Below are positions 25,763 through 34,192 of a stretch of 64,000 nucleotides of DNA, in pieces. A model generated the notes under the pieces. The model ran no database searches and had not been told where the DNA came from. It saw only the letters and a list, made by a program, of their open reading frames with translations. Position 1 is the first letter of the stretch. Every line of letters starts with the position of its first letter. A program made the position numbers and the translations under genes. This stretch comes from Bin80 sp965116685 (GTDB lineage Bacteria > Bacteroidota > Rhodothermia > Rhodothermales > Bin80): contig OZ220707.1 of the NCBI GenBank assembly GCA_965116685.1, positions 3,162,001 to 3,226,000 on the forward strand. Direction: 5' to 3'.

Positions 25763-26797
25763 TTAGCGGCTAACTCGCCCAGATGTATCTCCAGAGAGTA
25801 GCTTTTCTACCTCTGCCACGGTTACTCGGTTGAAGTCGCCGGGGATGGTGTGCTTGAGACAGGACGCGGCCACACCAAAATTCAGGGCTCTTTGGTCGTC
25901 TCCTTCAAATGACAGGAGCCCATAGATGAGGCCCCCGCCAAATGAATCTCCCCCGCCAACCCGGTCAACAATTGGAGTAACCTCATACGTAGGTCCATGG
26001 AGGAGCTCCGATCCGTTCCATAGAACTCCTGACCAGATATTGTGTGAAGCGCTGATCGAGCTCCTTAGGGTCGTCACTGCACGTGTGCAGCGTGGAAAAA
26101 TCTCCGTCAGTTGTCTCCCCACCGATTCGTACGCAGAAGCATCCAAATGGTCACTTCGGACGTCCACTCCCTCAGGGTGGATCCCAAAAACTTTTTGGGC
26201 ATCTTCCTCATTGCCGATAATCACATCACAGAAGGAAACCAACTCGGGCATGACTTCTGCAGGAGTCTTCCCCCACTTCCATAATCGTGCCCGGTAATTG
26301 AGATCAACCGATATCGTCACACCATGATGGCTGGCCGCCTCAAGAGCCTCTTTGACGGTCCATGCGGCCGTTTCAGAGATCGCAGGTGTAATTCCGGTCC
26401 AATGGAACCAATCCGCTTCGGAAAAGACCTCGTCCCAGTCAATCATCCCAGGCGTGATGGAAGCGATTCCCGAATGTGCACGGTCATAGAGGACTTTACT
26501 TGCTCGTGCCGATGCACCTGTTTCGAGGAAATAAATACCTAGACGCTCGCCCCCTCGCTGGATGAATTGTGTGTCAATCCCAAATGCAGCAATGGCCCGG
26601 ATTGCACTGGTCCCCAACTCATTGGAGGGCACCCGGGATACAAATGTGGTAGGGATTCCATACTGGGACAATGAGGCAGCAACATTTGCCTCTGCTCCGC
26701 CATAACATGCATCAAAGGACGAGGCCTGGGTGAATCGTTGGAATCCTGGAGTGGAAAGCCTCAGCATAATTTCGCCGAAAGTGACACAGCGTTTCAT
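25763..26797 (-). CDS. kdgK: 2-keto-3-deoxygluconate kinase (PfkB family)
   Basis: A 344-residue ribokinase-fold sugar kinase. The N-terminus is CVTFGEIMLRLSTPGFQRF. The substrate region CYGGAEANVAASLSQYGI is the PfkB signature 1 area. The C-terminal signature VDRVGGGDSFGGGLIYG has the GGGD anion hole and catalytic Asp284. The N-terminal and RLGIYFLETGA segments are closest to KdgK enzymes, which phosphorylate 2-dehydro-3-deoxygluconate on the way to pyruvate and glyceraldehyde-3-phosphate. It lies 40 bases downstream of a DASS transporter on the same strand, probably co-transcribed. Another PfkB sugar kinase specificity remains possible. Confidence 0.8.
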   Translation of the reverse strand: MKRCVTFGEIMLRLSTPGFQRFTQASSFDACYGGAEANVAASLSQYGIPTTFVSRVPSNELGTSAIRAIAAFGIDTQFIQRGGERLGIYFLETGASARASKVLYDRAHSGIASITPGMIDWDEVFSEADWFHWTGITPAISETAAWTVKEALEAASHHGVTISVDLNYRARLWKWGKTPAEVMPELVSFCDVIIGNEEDAQKVFGIHPEGVDVRSDHLDASAYESVGRQLTEIFPRCTRAVTTLRSSISASHNIWSGVLWNGSELLHGPTYEVTPIVDRVGGGDSFGGGLIYGLLSFEGDDQRALNFGVAASCLKHTIPGDFNRVTVAEVEKLLSGDTSGRVSR

Positions 26798-26837
26798 TTT
26801 GTTTGGGTTATGTGATTCAATAGAGTGATGGAGTGGG

Positions 26838-28319
26838 CTAATTTACCCATTCCGGGATCGTTCCGGTCTCAATTCCAAATACCCACAAGATTAGTGAATA
26901 GGCACAGATGGTAATCAACAGGAGGAAAGCGAAGTTCAGTGCAAGACCTGCACGTGCCATCTCAAAGACGGTAACACGCCCACTCCCGTAAACAATCGCG
27001 TTCGGTGGTGTGGCAACAGGAAGCATGAAGGCACAACTGGCGGCCAAGGCGGCGGGGACTGCCATGAGTAAGGGATTTTCTCCAACGGCCAACGCCAAAG
27101 CGGCCAAGACGGGCAAGAACGTTGCGGTGGTTGCCGTGTTGCTGGTAATTTCTGTGAGAAAAACAATGATTCCGGTTGTCAGAAGGATAATCAGGATCGT
27201 TGGAAACTGCTGGAGGGGCTCCAGCGATTCGCCTAGCCAGGAAGCGAGTCCACTCCCGGAAACAGCCCCTGCCAGACTCAGGCCACCGCCAATCAGGATC
27301 AATGCTCCCCATGGCAGTTGTTTTGCGGTTTCCCAGTCCTGTACAAAGATTCCCCGCTTTAAGTCAATCGGGATCACAAACAGTGATAAGCCGCCGATCA
27401 TTGCAATCCCGGCATCCGTTAGCCCGGGGATCCACGGAGTAAGCAAAGGGCGTGTGATCCAGAGTAGTGCAGTGATCAGAAAAACGATCCCAACAATTCT
27501 CTCTCCTTTCTTCATCGGGCCAAGCTTGTCCTGCTCACGTTCAATCAAGTCCATACTTCCAACCAGATCATTCCTGGAAAATGGATAGAGAACTCTTGTA
27601 ATCATGAAAAACACAAGCGGGACACCAATCAAAACAATTGGGGCCCCAACCGATAACCATCTCGTAAAGGTGATCGTATATCCGTATTCGCTTTCGAAGA
27701 ACGCACTGATAAATGCATTGGGGATGGTGCCAATGAGGGTTCCCATCCCACCTATGTTTGCTGCATAGGCAACGCCTAACAGTAATGCAACTGCAAAGTG
27801 GTGCTTGAACCGTTCACTGCTGCTCTCAGAATCGGCCAGTGCAATGACGGAAAGGGCAACAGGAAGCATCATCAAGGTCGTGGCAGTATTACTCACCCAC
27901 ATGCTCAGTCCTGCGGTTGCAATCATGAATCCCCCAATCAAGGCCCGCGGCCCTGTACCTGCACGGGCGATAATCCACATGGCAATCCGCCGATGTAACC
28001 CCCACCTCATCATGCCCAAGGCGATCATAAAGCCCCCCATGAACAAATAGATGATCGGATGGGCATAGGGCTCCGCAGCTTCCTGGAGGGTACGGACACC
28101 TAAAATGGGAAAGAACACCAGGGGAAGCAGCGAGGTGGCAGGAATCGGAATAGACTCGCAGATCCACCATGTTGCCATCAACAGCGCGATCCCGGTTGTG
28201 TACCATGCGGCTGCTGCCAAGCCATCCGGTGGCGGAAGGACAAGAACAAGAATCAACCAAAGTGGTCCCAGAAAGAGTCCCACATATTGGCGCAATCCGT
28301 AAGTAGGGGAAATCTCCAT
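26838..28319 (-). CDS. DASS/SLC13-family sodium:anion symporter
   Basis: A 493-residue inner-membrane protein with about 11-13 hydrophobic segments. It contains both conserved Ser-Asn-Thr motifs of the divalent anion:sodium symporters, one in WVSNTATTLMMLPVALS and one in EITSNTATTATFLPVLAA. These bind sodium and the carboxylate substrate. Family members carry C4-dicarboxylates, citrate or sulfate. The pairing with kdgK suggests organic-acid or uronate-related use, but substrate is not determined. It is divergent from xylulokinase, with 49 bases between the start codons for both promoters. Confidence 0.85.
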   Translation of the reverse strand: MEISPTYGLRQYVGLFLGPLWLILVLVLPPPDGLAAAAWYTTGIALLMATWWICESIPIPATSLLPLVFFPILGVRTLQEAAEPYAHPIIYLFMGGFMIALGMMRWGLHRRIAMWIIARAGTGPRALIGGFMIATAGLSMWVSNTATTLMMLPVALSVIALADSESSSERFKHHFAVALLLGVAYAANIGGMGTLIGTIPNAFISAFFESEYGYTITFTRWLSVGAPIVLIGVPLVFFMITRVLYPFSRNDLVGSMDLIEREQDKLGPMKKGERIVGIVFLITALLWITRPLLTPWIPGLTDAGIAMIGGLSLFVIPIDLKRGIFVQDWETAKQLPWGALILIGGGLSLAGAVSGSGLASWLGESLEPLQQFPTILIILLTTGIIVFLTEITSNTATTATFLPVLAALALAVGENPLLMAVPAALAASCAFMLPVATPPNAIVYGSGRVTVFEMARAGLALNFAFLLLITICAYSLILWVFGIETGTIPEWVN

Positions 28320-28368
28320 AATCCGCTTAAATTACACCTTTCTTCGCAGTTAATGTCTTAAGCCTCCC

Positions 28369-29853
28369 ATGCCAACATTTCCTTGTATTCTTGGACTGGA
28401 TGTATCTACCACTGCATCCAAAGCCGTTTGTATCAATTCCGAAGGCACGGTCCTCGCACAGGCATCCAATGAACATCAATTGTCCAGCCCCTATCCACTC
28501 TGGAGTGAACAGGACCCCGAAAATTGGTGGCATGCCATGTGCAAGAGCATTCGCAGTGTTCTGTTATCCGTTGATGCAAAAGCTGTGCGAGCGATCGGGC
28601 TGACCGGACAAATGCATGGCTTGGTTTTACTGGATTCCAACGCAGAGGTGCTCCGGCCTGCCATGCTCTGGAATGATGGCAGGGCAGGAGAACAGTGCAA
28701 AATGATCCGTGAACGGATCGGGTTGAAACACCTTATTGCAACTACAGGGAATGATGCATTTACAGGTTTCACAGCGCCGAAGCTTTTATGGGTTCGTGAT
28801 CAAGAGCCAGAATGCTATGCAAAGATTGCTCAACTCTTATTGCCCAAAGATTATATCCGGTGGAAGCTGAGCGGCATGTACGCAACCGATCGGGCGGGAG
28901 CAGGAGGGACGTTGCTGCTGGATCTTTCCACTCGCACTTGGGCGGCGGATTTGCTCAGGGACCTTAACATTCCAGAAGCCTGGCTTCCGCCAACCCATGA
29001 GGGCACCGAGGCTACCGGTACGGTTGATCAAGCATGTGCATTGGAGACGGGCCTCCTGGAGGGAACCCCCGTTTATGCAGGCGGCGGAGATCAGGCTGCC
29101 CAAGCCGTTGGTGTAGGAGCAATTCATCCCGACACCTGGGCCGTGACACTGGGGACCTCCGGGGTGGTCTTTGCTCCGTCGAAGGCCCCACGCATCGAAC
29201 CATTCGGACATGCCCATGCATTCCCACATGCGATTCCTGAAACTTGGCATATGATGGGCGTCATGCTCAGTGCGGCAGGCAGCCTGCAATGGTATCGGGA
29301 TACGCTCGCGAGTCATATTTCGTTTGAGCAGTTACTTGAAGAGGCGGCAGCGGTGGATCCTGGAAGCGAAGGACTGTTCTTTTCTCCTTATCTCAGTGGA
29401 GAGCGCACCCCCCATGCGGATCCACTGGTCCGGGGCAGCTTTATCGGGCTCACCTCCCGGCATACCCGTGGTCACCTCACAAGGGCAGTTCTGGAGGGGG
29501 TCGCCTACGGCTTAAGAGATAATTTGCAGCTTCTGCACGACGCGGGGCTGCCGGCCCCTGAGCGGATCAGGATTTCTGGTGGTGGAGCAAAAAGCACCTT
29601 ATGGCGACAGATTCTCTCAGATATCATGCGACATCCCCTGAGCGTAGTCGAAGTGACCGAAGGGGCGGCAATGGGGGCAGCATTGTTGGCAGGGACCGGT
29701 GCAGGGCTTTGGGATTCCGTGCAAGCGGCTTGTGATTCAACGATCTCTGTCCACGAAAAATCCTTTCCCGGGGAGGCAGAATCCCTGTATGCAGGTTTAC
29801 ATGAGCAGTTCAAGGAACTCTATCCACGTTTGAAAGGGTTTTACAGCACTTAG
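28369..29853 (+). CDS. xylB: xylulokinase
   Basis: A 494-residue FGGY-family kinase. The N-terminal domain has ILGLDVSTTASKA (Asp11) and the xylulokinase-type TGQMHGLVLLD (residues 79-89). The central catalytic Asp241 is in YAGGGDQAAQAVGVG, then VTLGTSGVVFAP. The C-terminal domain has LSGERTPHADP and ISGGGAKSTLWRQI for nucleotide binding. It would phosphorylate D-xylulose to xylulose-5-phosphate for the pentose phosphate pathway. No xylose isomerase is in view. It is convergent with tsaD, with a 4-base gap. Confidence 0.92.
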   Translation: MPTFPCILGLDVSTTASKAVCINSEGTVLAQASNEHQLSSPYPLWSEQDPENWWHAMCKSIRSVLLSVDAKAVRAIGLTGQMHGLVLLDSNAEVLRPAMLWNDGRAGEQCKMIRERIGLKHLIATTGNDAFTGFTAPKLLWVRDQEPECYAKIAQLLLPKDYIRWKLSGMYATDRAGAGGTLLLDLSTRTWAADLLRDLNIPEAWLPPTHEGTEATGTVDQACALETGLLEGTPVYAGGGDQAAQAVGVGAIHPDTWAVTLGTSGVVFAPSKAPRIEPFGHAHAFPHAIPETWHMMGVMLSAAGSLQWYRDTLASHISFEQLLEEAAAVDPGSEGLFFSPYLSGERTPHADPLVRGSFIGLTSRHTRGHLTRAVLEGVAYGLRDNLQLLHDAGLPAPERIRISGGGAKSTLWRQILSDIMRHPLSVVEVTEGAAMGAALLAGTGAGLWDSVQAACDSTISVHEKSFPGEAESLYAGLHEQFKELYPRLKGFYST

Positions 29854-29857
29854 GTGG

Positions 29858-30892
29858 CTATTTGTATTTACTCTCGTGTCGGTAGCGTACCCCGGTTGTC
29901 CCGAGTGGGGCATTGGCACGAGTTTTAATGCCGAGTGGGTCGGCGCCACGCTCCTGATAGAGGAAGTAGGCCGCCCCGGCGACCATGGCACCGTTATCCA
30001 TACACAAATCGCTCCTTGGAGTAAACATTTCGTAACCCTGTTCTTTCACAGCCTGATCCAGTGCTTTTCGCAGTGGTGTATTTAATGCAACCCCACCGGC
30101 CAGTGTGATCTGGTGAAGTTGATGCTCCTGGGCAATACGCATGGTTTTGGAGACCAATAGATCAATGATTGCCTGTTGAAAGCTTGCACACAGGTCTGCC
30201 GGATTCAGATCAGGGTCTCGGTCAATGGCTGCAATGACGGCGGTTTTTAGGCCACTGAAACTGAATTCTCCATCGGAACTGTTGATCAATGGGCGGGGAA
30301 AATCATACGCATTCGGGTTTCCTTTTTCCGCTAATTTTTCGATGGCCGCTCCACCTGGATAGCCTAGTTTCAGATGGCGGGCTACTTTATCAAGCACTTC
30401 GCCTGCGGCGTCATCCCGTGTATGGCCGAGTAACTCGTACGTGCCATGAGCAATTACTTTGAGCAGGAGCGTATGACCTCCCGCAACTGTGAGACATAGA
30501 AACGGAAAGCGAAATTCATTGGAGCGGCCCATGAGATTCGAATAAATATGCCCCTCCAAATGATGGATCCCGATCAATGGGATACCACAGGCCAGGGCAA
30601 TTGATTTTGCGGCAGAGACCCCAACCACGAGGGAAAGCATGAGTCCCTGGTGATGAGAAACTGCCACCGCATCAAGGTCGGGAAAAGAGATCTTGGCCTT
30701 TTCCAGTGCAGACTCAAGAATGAAATTGATTTTAGCGGTATGCTCCCGGGCTGCGATCACAGGGACGATCCCCCCAAAGCGGTCATGCACCTCGTATTGC
30801 GATGCAATCACGTTTGAGAGCACTTTGTGTCCGTCCTGCACAACAGCGATTCCCGTATCGTCACAGGAAGTATCAATCCCTAAAATTTGCAT
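29858..30892 (-). CDS. tsaD: tRNA N6-threonylcarbamoyladenosine transferase TsaD
   Basis: A 344-residue Kae1/Qri7/TsaD ASKHA-fold protein that transfers threonylcarbamoyl to A37 of ANN-decoding tRNAs. Metal ligands are His111 and His115 in IHHLEGH and an Asp in LCMDNGAMVAG. Other landmarks are SDGEFSFSGLKTAV and TLAGGVALNT. One oddity: the loop usually written GPGL in this family reads SHHQGLMLSLVVG here (residues 79-91), so the canonical Gly-Pro-Gly is absent. It is the last gene of the tsaE-tsaB-tsaD operon, 8 bases after tsaB. Confidence 0.92.
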   Translation of the reverse strand: MQILGIDTSCDDTGIAVVQDGHKVLSNVIASQYEVHDRFGGIVPVIAAREHTAKINFILESALEKAKISFPDLDAVAVSHHQGLMLSLVVGVSAAKSIALACGIPLIGIHHLEGHIYSNLMGRSNEFRFPFLCLTVAGGHTLLLKVIAHGTYELLGHTRDDAAGEVLDKVARHLKLGYPGGAAIEKLAEKGNPNAYDFPRPLINSSDGEFSFSGLKTAVIAAIDRDPDLNPADLCASFQQAIIDLLVSKTMRIAQEHQLHQITLAGGVALNTPLRKALDQAVKEQGYEMFTPRSDLCMDNGAMVAGAAYFLYQERGADPLGIKTRANAPLGTTGVRYRHESKYK

Positions 30893-30900
30893 AGATCAGA

Positions 30901-31539
30901 TCAGTGAGATGCATCCTTCTCCACATGAGATGGCTGCAGGTAGGCGGGTGTGAGTGACTTGATGTCCGCACCCTCCATACTGCCGGAAATTTTCATTGCA
31001 GCAATTAAAGTTTCTGGCGGGAGGCAATCCATGGAGAGGTATCGGTCATTTCCAGCAAACTTTTCCATGAACGTATCACCATATTCAAGAACATGGATTG
31101 AATCCGAATCTGCATGGATCTGTTGGATCACGGCATTTATGTGGCCTACCGCCATCTCCTGAGAATCGGATGTTGAATATCGTGCATAGTAGCACTGGTT
31201 ACGCCCAGCATTCATGAGCGTCCAAGAAGGTTTAGAATAATTTGCCGCCAGTGCATCAAGCGTGTAGAGTGGCATCAGAGGAATTTCAAGTATCTGTGCC
31301 AGTGTTTTGGCCGCCGTAACCCCGATATTTAATCCGGTCCAGGAACCCGGGCCAATGACTACGGCGATACGGCTCAGGTCCTGGGGAGTCATATGCAAAT
31401 TTTCAAGGGATGTATGGATTTGTTCATGTAAATGTTCTGCAGGGCGATCACGAAGGATACAACTGGTGGATAGCTGATGATCCTCCGTGATCAGGACGGT
31501 AGTAAATGGGCCGGATGTGTCAAGAACCAGTGTTCGCAT
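30901..31539 (-). CDS. tsaB: TsaB, t6A synthesis scaffold protein
   Basis: A 212-residue inactive ASKHA-fold paralogue of TsaD (YeaZ family). It begins TLVLDTSGPFTTV and keeps the GPGSWTGLNIGVTAAKTLA block conserved in TsaB. It forms the bridge between TsaD and TsaE in the bacterial t6A complex. It overlaps tsaE by 20 bases, implying coupled translation, and precedes tsaD by 8 bases. Length is slightly short of the usual ~230. Confidence 0.9.
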   Translation of the reverse strand: MRTLVLDTSGPFTTVLITEDHQLSTSCILRDRPAEHLHEQIHTSLENLHMTPQDLSRIAVVIGPGSWTGLNIGVTAAKTLAQILEIPLMPLYTLDALAANYSKPSWTLMNAGRNQCYYARYSTSDSQEMAVGHINAVIQQIHADSDSIHVLEYGDTFMEKFAGNDRYLSMDCLPPETLIAAMKISGSMEGADIKSLTPAYLQPSHVEKDASH

Positions 31540-32038
31540 GATTTGACAGTTTATTGAGCAATTCCACGTAACGCGGGGAAGTAGAGGACATCCTGAAGTT
31601 TCTCAGATTTTCATCTTGTCCTAGTGAGATGGAAATTCGCAGGAATTCGGGAACCAGTTCGGACAGGAATTTAGAGGCCCATTCGACAACTACGATGTGA
31701 TTCGGGTTCTCAAACAGTTCTTGAAAGAGCATGAAGTCCGCATTCGTCAAGGTGCTGAGCCTATAAAAATCAATGTGAACCAGCGTACAGCTCCCGAGAG
31801 GATACTCTTGAACCAGTGTGTAGGCTGGGCTGGTCACATGGGTCGTCGAGGGGATGCCAAGTCCCCGGGCCAGTCCTTGTACGAAGCAGGTCTTGCCTGC
31901 CCCGAGTGGGCCATCGAGTCCCAAGATAGATGATTTGGGTAACCAGCCACCAATCAGGCGACCTAAGGATTGGGTTTCGGAGGGGCTGGAAGTTACGAGA
32001 TCAACCAAGTTGTCATAGAAATTCTTGTCGCTGTGCAA
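31520..32038 (-). CDS. tsaE: TsaE, t6A synthesis ATPase
   Basis: A 172-residue P-loop ATPase. Walker A is LDGPLGAGKTCFVQGLARGL (residues 41-60), then TSPAYTLVQEYP, the Walker B-like HIDFYRL and VVVEWASKF. These are the standard TsaE (YjeE) segments. It recycles the TsaBD complex. First gene of a three-gene minus-strand operon. Its start is 77 bases from the divergent DUF4399 lipoprotein start. Confidence 0.92.
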   Translation of the reverse strand: MHSDKNFYDNLVDLVTSSPSETQSLGRLIGGWLPKSSILGLDGPLGAGKTCFVQGLARGLGIPSTTHVTSPAYTLVQEYPLGSCTLVHIDFYRLSTLTNADFMLFQELFENPNHIVVVEWASKFLSELVPEFLRISISLGQDENLRNFRMSSTSPRYVELLNKLSNHANTGS

Positions 32039-32057
32039 CGCTGATCGTAGTGCAGGG

Positions 32058-32091
32058 TTGCCCGTTAGTTATTGATCATAGTGTATCTTTG
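32058..32091 (+). promoter_or_regulatory. Bacteroidota-type promoter of the DUF4399 lipoprotein
   Basis: TTG at 32058-32060, a 23-base spacer, and TATCTTTG at 32084-32091, an exact match to TAnnTTTG. The ATG follows 24 bases later. Confidence 0.55.
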
Positions 32092-32115
32092 TGGTTGAAT
32101 CAAATAATTAGATCC

Positions 32116-32571
32116 ATGAGATTGTACTGGATAGTGCCACTATTCATCCTTGCCGCCTGCCAATCTGAGACGCAGGTTTCAACAGAATCCGAGACGGAGA
32201 TGGTATATGTCCGATCCCAATCTGCTGAGGGCGCGGTTGTATATATCATTACGCCTGGGGATGGGGATGTCATACAAGGTGGCATAGTGAGTGTTAAGTT
32301 TGGCTTGTCCGGTATGGGAATTGCGCCGGCCGGCGTTGAATTCCCCAACTCGGGTCATCATCATCTATTGGTGAATGCGGTAGACATGCCGGCTATGGAT
32401 ATGCCGATTCCAACAGATTCAGCCCACATCCATTTTGGACTTGGGCAGACAGAAACTACATTGGAGTTAAGCCCCGGCACCTATACACTTCAATTACTCC
32501 TGGGGGATTACAGCCATATCCCACATGATCCACCCGTGATGTCAGAATCTGTGACCATCACCGTTGAGTAG
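32116..32571 (+). CDS. DUF4399 domain lipoprotein
   Basis: 151 residues from the ATG at 32116, MRLYWIVPLFILAACQ, a lipoprotein signal with LAAC lipobox. Upstream in-frame codons lie before the promoter and the signal, so I exclude them. The mature part has the DUF4399 pattern: AVVYIITPGDGDVIQGG, VKFGLSGMGIAPAGV, GHHHLLVN, then HIHFGLGQTETTLEL and YTLQLLLGDYSHIPHDPP. The His-rich positions could bind metal. Domain function is unknown. Expected periplasmic or outer-membrane anchoring. Confidence 0.85.
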   Translation: MRLYWIVPLFILAACQSETQVSTESETEMVYVRSQSAEGAVVYIITPGDGDVIQGGIVSVKFGLSGMGIAPAGVEFPNSGHHHLLVNAVDMPAMDMPIPTDSAHIHFGLGQTETTLELSPGTYTLQLLLGDYSHIPHDPPVMSESVTITVE

Positions 32572-32694
32572 TGCTGACAAGGGCAGCCCGCATCTGCAGA
32601 GTAGTAATTGTGAAATGCTCCAATGAATGGATCTCAGTGTATAGGTGAGGGCCTAGGTTGAGATGATAGAGGTGTGGATTGCCGAAGGAAGCGA

Positions 32695-34149
32695 ATGAGG
32701 TCAAGGGAAGTTCAGCGGGGAGGGAGCATTTTATGGTTTCGCCGCGATCTTCGTTTGATTGACCAACCGGCATGGCACACTGCGCTTGAGAAGTCGGGTC
32801 CAGTTTGGCCAGTATTCATTCTTGATCCGTTGATTGAATCTACTTACGGTGCAGCACCGAAGTGGCGGCTTGGGGAAAGCCTGCATTCGTTGGCAGCAAG
32901 TCTCGAAAAACAGAACAGTCGTTTGCTTTTCCGGCATGGGGACGCATTAGAGGTTCTTTATGCATTGATTCTGGAGACAGGTGCTAAACATGTTGTCTGG
33001 TCTAGATTATATGATCTGCAATCAATCGAAAGGGATGAAGCGGTGCGGGTTGGCTTAAATGCACGGGAGGTGGAGGTCCATCAGGTAAATTCCAGCCTAT
33101 TGTTTGAGCCCTGGACCGTACGTACGCAGACCGGCGGTTTCTACCAGGTTTATACTCCTTTTTGGCGGGCCGTGCAACATCGGCAGGTATCATCTCCTTT
33201 AAGTGCTCCAACCGATTTATCGCCACCTCAGGATTGGCCAGACAGTGATTTGCTTTCTGACTGGAAGCTCGGTGCTGAGATGTCCCGCGGTGCCGCCGTG
33301 GTCTCTCGTTTTGCAAAGGTGGGAGAGCGGGCTGCCTATGAACGCCTCGAATATTTTACGAAAAACTCCATTGATCGTTATAAGTCCGAGAGAGGCTATC
33401 CCGGCAGGAAAGCAACGTCAGGATTATCTGAAAATCTTACTTACGGGGAGATTTCCCCCAGAATGATTTGGGATGCCGGGATGCATGCACTGGAGAAAAC
33501 AAGGAATACAAAAGAGGCAGAGCATTTTCTGAAAGAGGTGATCTGGCGTGAATTTGCCTATCACCTCCTCTATCATACCCCGCACATTGTTCATGAGAAT
33601 TGGCGACCGCAGTGGGATCATTTTCCTTGGCGCGAGGATAACGAGGATGCAGAAGCGTGGCGGCGGGGGATGACAGGGATTGAGATGGTGGATGCTGCGA
33701 TGCGTGAAATGTATGTGACAGGTACGATGCATAATCGCACACGTATGTTGGCGGCTAGTTTTTTAACGAAACATCTGATGACCGGATGGAAGATTGGTGA
33801 GCAGTGGTTCCGTGATTGTTTGCTCGACTGGGATATTGCCGCCAATGCAATGGGTTGGCAGTGGACGGCGGGTTCAGGTCCTGATGCTGCGCCATACTTT
33901 CGAATTTACAACCCGGAGCTTCAGGCCAAGAAATTTGATGCTGACCACAGTTACAGGGACAGATTTATTGCCGAGGGGCGTTTGTTGCCTCATGAGGATG
34001 CATTAAGTTATTTTGAGGCGGTCCCAAAATCCTGGAATCTTTCTCCTGATCGGCCTTATCCCGCTCCAATTATTGATTTAGGAGCAGGAAGAAAACGGGC
34101 AATGGAGGCCTACAATAGGTACCGTCAAGCATGGGCAAAAGGGGTATAA
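32695..34149 (+). CDS. phrB: deoxyribodipyrimidine photolyase
   Basis: 484 residues from the ATG at 32695, preceded by AAGGA at 5-base spacing; a GTG at 32674 is less likely. Photolyase N-terminal antenna domain: SILWFRRDLRLIDQPAWH. FAD domain: SENLTYGEISPRMIW, KEVIWREFAYHLLYH, MTGIEMVDAAMREM, TGTMHNRTRMLAASFL, then LDWDIAANAMGWQWTAGSG and FRIYNPELQAKKFD. These are diagnostic of class I CPD photolyase/cryptochromes. It repairs UV dimers using blue light, suggesting a sun-exposed habitat. It is convergent with the AAA ATPase, 43 bases apart. Confidence 0.93.
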   Translation: MRSREVQRGGSILWFRRDLRLIDQPAWHTALEKSGPVWPVFILDPLIESTYGAAPKWRLGESLHSLAASLEKQNSRLLFRHGDALEVLYALILETGAKHVVWSRLYDLQSIERDEAVRVGLNAREVEVHQVNSSLLFEPWTVRTQTGGFYQVYTPFWRAVQHRQVSSPLSAPTDLSPPQDWPDSDLLSDWKLGAEMSRGAAVVSRFAKVGERAAYERLEYFTKNSIDRYKSERGYPGRKATSGLSENLTYGEISPRMIWDAGMHALEKTRNTKEAEHFLKEVIWREFAYHLLYHTPHIVHENWRPQWDHFPWREDNEDAEAWRRGMTGIEMVDAAMREMYVTGTMHNRTRMLAASFLTKHLMTGWKIGEQWFRDCLLDWDIAANAMGWQWTAGSGPDAAPYFRIYNPELQAKKFDADHSYRDRFIAEGRLLPHEDALSYFEAVPKSWNLSPDRPYPAPIIDLGAGRKRAMEAYNRYRQAWAKGV

Positions 34150-34192
34150 ATCAGCTGGGGCTTTGGTATGCCCGGATGAGTTCTTTGGGCGC

